Assembly (NCBI RefSeq): GCF_023255755.1 | Contig: NZ_JAGDVS010000066.1 | Location: 1 to 36,800 of the forward strand | Direction of reading: 5' to 3' | From: Acidithiobacillus sp. | GTDB lineage: Bacteria > Pseudomonadota > Gammaproteobacteria > Acidithiobacillales > Acidithiobacillaceae | DNA length: 36,800 nucleotides | Shown: positions 33,687-36,800 of the stretch, in pieces | Numbering within the stretch: the stretch's first letter is position 1 | How the letters are laid out: every line of letters begins with the position of its first letter | Notes under the pieces: generated by a model | Seen by the model: the letters and a program-made list of their open reading frames with translations, nothing else | The model's database searches: none | What the model was told of the DNA's origin: nothing | Translations under genes and position numbers: made by a program

Positions 33687-34571
33687 TTATTCAGACCAAG
33701 GGACAATCTTACGCTTAAGAAGATATATCGCCCCGGATGTAATGGAACTAAGAATACCAATGGTAAGCATCCCGACAATAATATTTCCATATTGAATCAA
33801 TTGATATGATTCCCATGTGAAATATCCTATCCCATATCTTCCACTGATCATTTCCCCAGCCAGAAGCGCAAACCACGCCGCCCCCATCCCCAATGCCATT
33901 CCAACAGTTATGTTGGGAATCGCGTAGGGAACCACCACGTGAAATAAAACGCTTATCCGATTTGCACCCAGCGACCTTGCTGCCTTGACCAATTCAACGG
34001 GTACTCGTTTTACCCCATCCCAGGTATTCAGAACAATTGGAAATACCGCACCAAGAAAGGTTATAAATACAATACTTTGCTCTGTTGTTGGCCACAGAAG
34101 AATCGCCATGGGAACCCATGCAATTGCTGGAATTGGTCGCATGATCTCAATATACGGGGCAACTATAAGTCGAAGCACTGTGCTATAACCCAATGCAACA
34201 CCGATGGAAACACCAACAATGGATCCTATAGTGAACGCCAAAGCTATTCGATAAAGGCTCCAGTAGATGTCTTTCCAGTAGGCCTTGGTAACAACAACAT
34301 TTAGAAAAGACTTGTAGACATGCAATGGCGATGGAATATTTGAAAAGTCGAGAATCACATCCGCATGAGTCTGAGTTAGCCATTGCCATACCAAAAGACC
34401 CAACACAATTGACAGCAACGGAATAATAAAAGCGCGCACTGAACGCCTTCCGATAAATAGGAATCTGATCATGTAATCCAATCCATATTTATTGGCCAGC
34501 GATGATTTTTTCTTCGCATACTTATCACGCTCCCGAGTTTTCCGATCTTGTTTCCTATCTGACGCAATCAT
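33687..34571 (-). CDS. ABC transporter permease (NitT/TauT type)
   Basis: About 294 aa from ATG 34571, which has GAGGG at a good distance; ATG 34574, ATG 34592 and TTG 34595 are in frame too. A long Lys/Arg-rich cytoplasmic N-terminus (DRKQDRKTRERDKYAKKKSS) precedes six TM helices. The coupling-helix EAA region is VELVKAARSLGANRISVLFHVVVPYAIPNI, and MRPIPAIAWVPMAILLWP is the family motif. It forms the inner-membrane channel with the adjacent ATPase. The basic N-terminal extension is longer than in typical TauC or SsuC. Confidence 0.9.
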   Translation of the reverse strand: MIASDRKQDRKTRERDKYAKKKSSLANKYGLDYMIRFLFIGRRSVRAFIIPLLSIVLGLLVWQWLTQTHADVILDFSNIPSPLHVYKSFLNVVVTKAYWKDIYWSLYRIALAFTIGSIVGVSIGVALGYSTVLRLIVAPYIEIMRPIPAIAWVPMAILLWPTTEQSIVFITFLGAVFPIVLNTWDGVKRVPVELVKAARSLGANRISVLFHVVVPYAIPNITVGMALGMGAAWFALLAGEMISGRYGIGYFTWESYQLIQYGNIIVGMLTIGILSSITSGAIYLLKRKIVPWSE

Positions 34572-34602
34572 CATAGCCCTCACATGCCCCATCAACGGTT
34601 AG

Positions 34603-34645
34603 GGCGACAACCATCAACAAGCTCGATAGTCAGAATATTGTCGCC
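34603..34645. other. Intercistronic stem-loop between binding protein and permease
   Basis: GGCGACAA (34603-34610) pairs with TTGTCGCC (34638-34645). Hairpins at this place in ABC operons often stabilise the binding-protein mRNA and reduce permease expression. No T-run. Confidence 0.55.
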
Positions 34646-34674
34646 ATATTACTGCGGCCTTATGTTTGAGATGA

Positions 34675-36021
34675 TTATGTCGCAGAAATAATCTGCTTGT
34701 AGCTATAGACAGGCGTGCCATGTGCGTTACTTTTTGCACTCGCCACCGTCATATAGGCCGTATAATTATTACCGATTTTTACATAGTATGCATAGTTGCC
34801 AAACAGCTTAAGTCCAGTCGTATGATCATATACATAAGTAGCATCAATCTTCTTATGCGCCTTGATATCCGCTTTTGCAGCCATCAGCATAGATCCCACT
34901 GAGCTATATTTCTGTATTCCACTGCCCTGAACCCAAATCTCAGGAGGGAGGTCGACATTCTCCTTAGGATTATAAACCACTTTATTCGCTGCACCGTATT
35001 TCAATCCTAGTTGTTTGTAAGCGGTTTCCTGATATTTTGGATTCACCCACTCGTTAAAATTCAGGGGCGGTATACTTGCATTTTTAGCCAAAATCTGGTG
35101 ATCATACTGTAGCGTTTTTATCCATTTTTGCGTAATTTCCGGGTCCAGAGTAAGATACCCTCCGTGACTAAAATATAAGTAGAGGACCTCTTTTGGCATC
35201 ATCGTCCACTTCGCGATCATTTTGCTTGCTTGGTATGGATTATTCGATATCCATTGATCTGCATCGATTACTGCCTTATCGTATGCAACGACAATAGCAG
35301 GATATTTATCCGCAAACGATGCGGTTACTACTGCACCATGAAGGTATGGAACATTCGTAGCCATGCCGTTGTATATCATTCGGCCAACTTTCTTATATTC
35401 CACATACTCGGAAATCGGGCAGAAATCTGCATGCGCGGCTATTTTCCCCGCGGTAATAGCCGCAATACCGGCCATCGGACTTTGATTCACGACATGAAAA
35501 GATGAGAACGGTATATGGTTATCAGCCGCCATTTCGTAGAGCATTCCCCACGATGAACTCCCGATCGGAGTCGAAATTGTTTGGCCTTCCAATTGCTTAA
35601 CGTCGGTTATATTGGACTTGGTCGGCACGACTATACCATTCCCCGCACCATCCAGATTGTAGCCCGTCATGGTAATCAAATAAGATTTTTTTGTTGATGT
35701 TTGTTGAAATTTTGAGCCGTTTACCACCAACGGGTAATCGCCCATTGTTCCGAAATCAAGCTTACCGGCCATCATCATGTTTGTTATAGGCGCGCCCGAA
35801 CTGTAGTCCCGCCAGATTATACGATATTTAACGCCTGCATATTTTCCCGTATGCGGTAGATATTTTTGCAGCAATCCCAGACCCTTTAATACTGTTCCGG
35901 CTGGATATGTATCTGTACACATGGACTGATAACCAATGCTTATTGTTATCGTTTTAGAGAAGGCGGGCGCTGCCGCAATCACTGAAATTGCTGTAATCGC
36001 ACAGAGAGATAAGCGTAACAT
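34675..36021 (-). CDS. ABC transporter substrate-binding protein (NitT/TauT type) with C-terminal extension
   Basis: 448 aa from ATG 36021 (GGAGG 8 nt upstream); the ORF track start at 36039 lacks a site. Signal peptide MLRLSLCAITAISVIAAAPAFS. It is an NMT1/SsuA-like periplasmic binding domain: ISIGYQSMCTD, MMAGKLDFGTMGDYPLVVNG, ITDVKQLEGQTISTPIGSSSWGMLYE. After about residue 380 a tail (TYVYDHTTGLKLFGNYAYYV...TPVYSYKQI) looks faintly like a NosL/YHS-type metal-handling domain and is absent from ordinary family members. It captures a small anion or ureide-like compound for the adjacent permease. Expression is predicted from a sigma-54 promoter, pointing to a nitrogen source. Confidence 0.88.
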   Translation of the reverse strand: MLRLSLCAITAISVIAAAPAFSKTITISIGYQSMCTDTYPAGTVLKGLGLLQKYLPHTGKYAGVKYRIIWRDYSSGAPITNMMMAGKLDFGTMGDYPLVVNGSKFQQTSTKKSYLITMTGYNLDGAGNGIVVPTKSNITDVKQLEGQTISTPIGSSSWGMLYEMAADNHIPFSSFHVVNQSPMAGIAAITAGKIAAHADFCPISEYVEYKKVGRMIYNGMATNVPYLHGAVVTASFADKYPAIVVAYDKAVIDADQWISNNPYQASKMIAKWTMMPKEVLYLYFSHGGYLTLDPEITQKWIKTLQYDHQILAKNASIPPLNFNEWVNPKYQETAYKQLGLKYGAANKVVYNPKENVDLPPEIWVQGSGIQKYSSVGSMLMAAKADIKAHKKIDATYVYDHTTGLKLFGNYAYYVKIGNNYTAYMTVASAKSNAHGTPVYSYKQIISAT

Positions 36022-36063
36022 GGGGTGAACCTCCAGCATATGGGAACCTGTACCTATATGCTA

Positions 36064-36079
36064 TGCAATCAGTATGCCA
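36064..36079 (-). promoter_or_regulatory. Sigma-54 promoter of the ABC transporter operon
   Basis: The minus strand reads TGGCATACTGATTGCA, a near-consensus TGGCAYR-N4-TTGCW, with GG and GC 10 nt apart. Predicted transcription starts about 30 nt before ATG 36021. Confidence 0.75.
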
Positions 36080-36163
36080 GCCTTACCAATTCTTAGATTT
36101 CCATAAAACATTGATAGAACAGGAGGATGTAATCATTAGAATTGCTTCACAGACCGTGCAGAC

Positions 36164-36212
36164 GCACCATGATTGTGCGTGGCGCTTCAAGGCGGTGCAT
36201 CGGCATGGTGCA
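36164..36212. promoter_or_regulatory. Two NtrC-type enhancer sites
   Basis: GCACCATGATTGTGC (36164-36178) and TGCATCGGCATGGTGCA (36196-36212) are centred 33 bp apart, about 100-130 bp upstream of the sigma-54 promoter. The second carries a perfect TGGTGCA half-site. A long-range CTTCAAGGC/GCCTTGAAG repeat (36185 and 36283) overlaps the region. Confidence 0.65.
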
Positions 36213-36415
36213 ATTTAAACTTCGATGATGTTCTCGATAAAAGACGCGGCGACCCGTGTCAGTTATGACGTAAATTCCACGAGCCTTGAAGTTGCCGTGC
36301 CAACAAGATGAGGAGTTATGCTGCGCCTTAAAATCCGGGCAGCTTTTCCTCTGAGAAGGTCCGATCCGGATAGCTTAGATAATACAGCACATATTTGAAG
36401 TACTTTTAATTACCG
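36213..36415. other. Spacer, nothing further recognised
   Basis: There is no ORF, RNA gene or terminator I can support. It separates the zinc-ribbon gene from the ABC operon control region. Confidence 0.4.
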
Positions 36416-36727
36416 TCAAGCAGATCTCCATCTCTTCAATGTGCTCAGACGCGCGATCAAATACAGCTTAACAAGGCTGTTTACTTTTCTTTTCGATAGT
36501 ACTTTTCTTATCTTACGTTTCATATCTTGCAAGGTAATATCTTGCTCAACAAAAGATGTGCCGTCATGACAATATGAACAATATATACTGGAAGTTAATT
36601 TATTTTTGTCGAATCTCATGGGCATTCCGCAACTTTGACAGCGATTTCTCTCGTCATGCATATGGGTCGCAATATATTTAGCGAACGTCGATAATGCCTT
36701 CATCTTTTCGTTGATACCTCTTGTCAT
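36416..36727 (-). CDS. Small zinc-ribbon protein
   Basis: 103 aa from ATG 36727 (ATG 36703, MKALSTFAKY, is possible; neither has a strong ribosome site). A four-Cys ribbon CQSCGMPMRFDKNKLTSS...YCSYCHDGTSF matches the putative zinc-ribbon family (PF12674), whose members begin with CQSCGMPL. The C-terminal half is basic and helical (MKRKIRKVLSKRKVNSLVKLY). Its function is unknown. It is the same orientation as, but 376 nt before, the ABC operon. Confidence 0.75.
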   Translation of the reverse strand: MTRGINEKMKALSTFAKYIATHMHDERNRCQSCGMPMRFDKNKLTSSIYCSYCHDGTSFVEQDITLQDMKRKIRKVLSKRKVNSLVKLYLIARLSTLKRWRSA

Positions 36728-36800
36728 CCGTTATGGCGCCACCAGATCCAGCCACTGACTGGAGATCCTTTCCAGCAAGCGATTCTGACTCTGCCGGGCG
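36728..36800. other. Right-edge sequence
   Basis: 73 nt upstream of the zinc-ribbon gene; too short to interpret. Confidence 0.3.

Noticed and set aside
1-36800. CRISPR arrays, tRNA or rRNA genes, intact insertion sequences, phage genes
   Set aside because: I looked for regularly spaced repeats, conserved tRNA/rRNA motifs and transposase or integrase proteins and found none I could support.

Overview
The window looks like chromosomal DNA of a Gram-negative proteobacterium, probably a gammaproteobacterium. It carries outer-membrane receptors and a porin, a TonB/ExbB/ExbD system, and sigma-54/NtrC-type promoter architecture. The surface proteins are rich in Ser/Thr/Asn/Tyr and the secreted enzymes are numerous, which reminds me of acidophiles such as Acidithiobacillus, but I cannot prove the genus by reading alone. 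Almost everything is on the minus strand. The only convincing plus-strand gene is a LysR regulator at 12218-13138.

Layout, in minus-strand transcription order. (A) 36727-36416: small zinc-ribbon protein. (B) 36021-31482: NitT/TauT-type ABC transporter (binding protein, permease, ATPase) plus an OprD-family porin, behind a sigma-54 promoter with two NtrC-like enhancer sites. (C) 31481-30473: gene-poor kilobase holding a group II intron domain-V-like remnant, strong hairpins and the control region of the next operon. (D) 30472-13170: one tightly packed run of 18 genes behind a sigma-54 promoter and an NtrC-like site: exbB-exbD-tonB, NCS1 permease, guanine deaminase, adenine deaminase, secreted NUP-family protein, xanthine dehydrogenase (Mo, 2Fe-2S, FAD), AllA-like protein, AtzD/barbiturase-family ring-opening amidohydrolase, xdhC, hpxX, hpxY, hpxZ, MobA-like nucleotidyltransferase, hpxW. 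Most junctions are 1-60 nt gaps or ATGA/GTGA overlaps. (E) 12218-13138 (+): LysR regulator. (F) 11945-7781: TonB-dependent receptor, NCS1 permease and cytidine deaminase, again with a sigma-54 promoter and paired palindromes. (G) 7289-1: secreted nucleoside-phosphorylase-fold protein, TonB-dependent receptor, second secreted phosphorylase-fold protein, and a secreted propeller-phosphoesterase running off the left edge.

How it fits together (inference): this looks like a nitrogen-controlled island for scavenging nucleotides, nucleosides and nucleobases. A secreted phosphoesterase could remove phosphate. Three secreted phosphorylase-superfamily proteins could cleave or bind nucleosides. Two paralogous TonB-dependent receptors, powered by an ExbB-ExbD-TonB set encoded in the purine operon itself, could bring product across the outer membrane. 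Two NCS1 permeases would cross the inner membrane. Deaminases and xanthine dehydrogenase would funnel purines towards urate, and AllA-like, AtzD-like and HpxXYZ/HpxW enzymes would release the remaining nitrogen as urea, ammonia and oxalate. No uricase, HIU hydrolase, OHCU decarboxylase, allantoinase or allantoicase is in the window. The AtzD-like enzyme therefore either belongs to a different route (for example barbiturate from uracil) or fills part of that gap in an undescribed way. This TonB-coupled, NtrC/sigma-54-controlled nucleobase uptake and degradation locus is the best candidate here for an undescribed system.
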